Origin: an uncultured bacterium
Lineage (GTDB): Bacteria; Bacteroidota; Bacteroidia; Bacteroidales; Marinifilaceae
Length of the DNA: 13,410 bases
Assembly: GCA_905216195.1 (NCBI GenBank)
Contig: CAJMSX010000074.1
Span: 1-13,410 of the forward strand
Direction: 5' to 3'
Part shown: positions 13,116 to 13,410 of the stretch, piece by piece
How the letters are laid out: each line of letters opens with the position of its first letter
Position numbering within the stretch: the first letter of the stretch is position 1
Translations under genes and position numbers: made by a program
Notes under the pieces: generated by a model
Seen by the model: the letters and a program-made list of their open reading frames with translations, nothing else
Told to the model about the DNA's origin: nothing
The model's database searches: none

Positions 13116-13410
13116 ATGAAATTACAGATGGTGGACCTTGGTGGTCAGTATGAAAAGATCCGGGAAGAGGTAAATGCTGAAATCCAAAAGGTTCTGGATA
13201 CTACGGCATTTATTAATGGTCCGAAAGTAAAAGAATTTGCTTCTCATCTGGCTGAATATTGTGGTATTAAACATGTTATTCCTTGCGGGAACGGTACGGA
13301 TGCATTGCAGATCGCTTTCATGGCTCTGGGCTTGCAACCGAGCGATGAAGTGATCGTTCCTGCTTTTACCTATGTGGCCACGGCTGAGGTTATCGGTTTA
13401 CTGGGGCTGA
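13116..13410 (+). CDS. wlbC: DegT/DnrJ/EryC1/StrS aminotransferase, N-terminal part (3' truncated by window edge)
   Basis: 98 codons to the window edge. MVDLGGQYEKIREEVNAEI, FINGPKVKEFASHLAEYCG and CGNGTDALQIAFMALGLQPSDEVIVPAFTYVATAE are the standard start of the PLP-dependent sugar aminotransferase family; GTDAL binds the PLP phosphate. The catalytic Lys lies beyond the window. Next to WlbA, the expected role is WlbC/WbpE: amination of C3 of the UDP-3-keto-GlcNAcA made by WlbA. ATG 13116 comes 12 nt after the wlbA stop. The family is certain; the specific substrate is inferred from the neighbour. Confidence 0.88.
   Translation, partial: MKLQMVDLGGQYEKIREEVNAEIQKVLDTTAFINGPKVKEFASHLAEYCGIKHVIPCGNGTDALQIAFMALGLQPSDEVIVPAFTYVATAEVIGLLGL

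Noticed and set aside
1..13410. tRNA or rRNA genes, CRISPR arrays, insertion sequences
   Set aside because: No tRNA-like cloverleaf, regularly spaced repeats, transposase gene or terminal inverted repeats were seen on either strand.

Overview
The window reads as a chromosomal piece of a Bacteroidota bacterium, most likely order Bacteroidales. The evidence is the gene set (gldE, an HU/IHF protein of Bacteroidales type, a 29-residue bS22/mS38-like ribosomal protein, a UpxY-type antiterminator), promoters of the Bacteroidetes TAnnTTTG type, and start codons that almost all lack a Shine-Dalgarno sequence. The genus cannot be fixed from sequence reading alone; a gut genus such as Odoribacter or a relative is a guess.

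Layout, left to right. (1) 3-854: 3' end of a clpC-type AAA+ unfoldase, closed by an 18-bp hairpin shared with the convergent gene. (2) 924-2049, minus strand: a TetR-like regulator followed by an Lrp/AsnC regulator, probably one transcript. (3) 2286-3982: a structured leader and an exported PafA-like protein that has lost almost all catalytic residues of the alkaline phosphatase superfamily. (4) 4027-5868, minus strand: ssb then gldE. (5) 6057-8261: HU gene, the tiny ribosomal protein gene with a rare strong Shine-Dalgarno, a terminator, then rng (RNase G). (6) 8348-10495: a DsbD-family thiol:disulfide transporter with its own promoter and terminator. (7) 10508-10739: a gene-free, hairpin-rich block that looks like a minus-strand small RNA with promoter and terminator. 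(8) 10751-13410: a serine recombinase divergent from a upxY-like gene, then wlbA and the start of a wlbC-like aminotransferase gene, which together open a surface polysaccharide cluster making a UDP-diamino-uronic acid sugar.

Most genes are core housekeeping: protein quality control, DNA binding and repair, RNA processing, envelope redox. The right end is accessory.

The most unusual signal is a pair of similar structured 5' leaders, one before the PafA-like pseudoenzyme gene (about 2316-2394) and one between upxY and wlbA (about 12048-12124). They share an identical 19-nt block exactly 7 nt before ATG, plus two hairpins with covarying or wobble pairs. Two functionally unrelated genes 9.7 kb apart carrying the same leader suggests a common cis-regulatory RNA that I do not recognise. 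The candidate small RNA at about 10570-10703 is the second item most worth testing.
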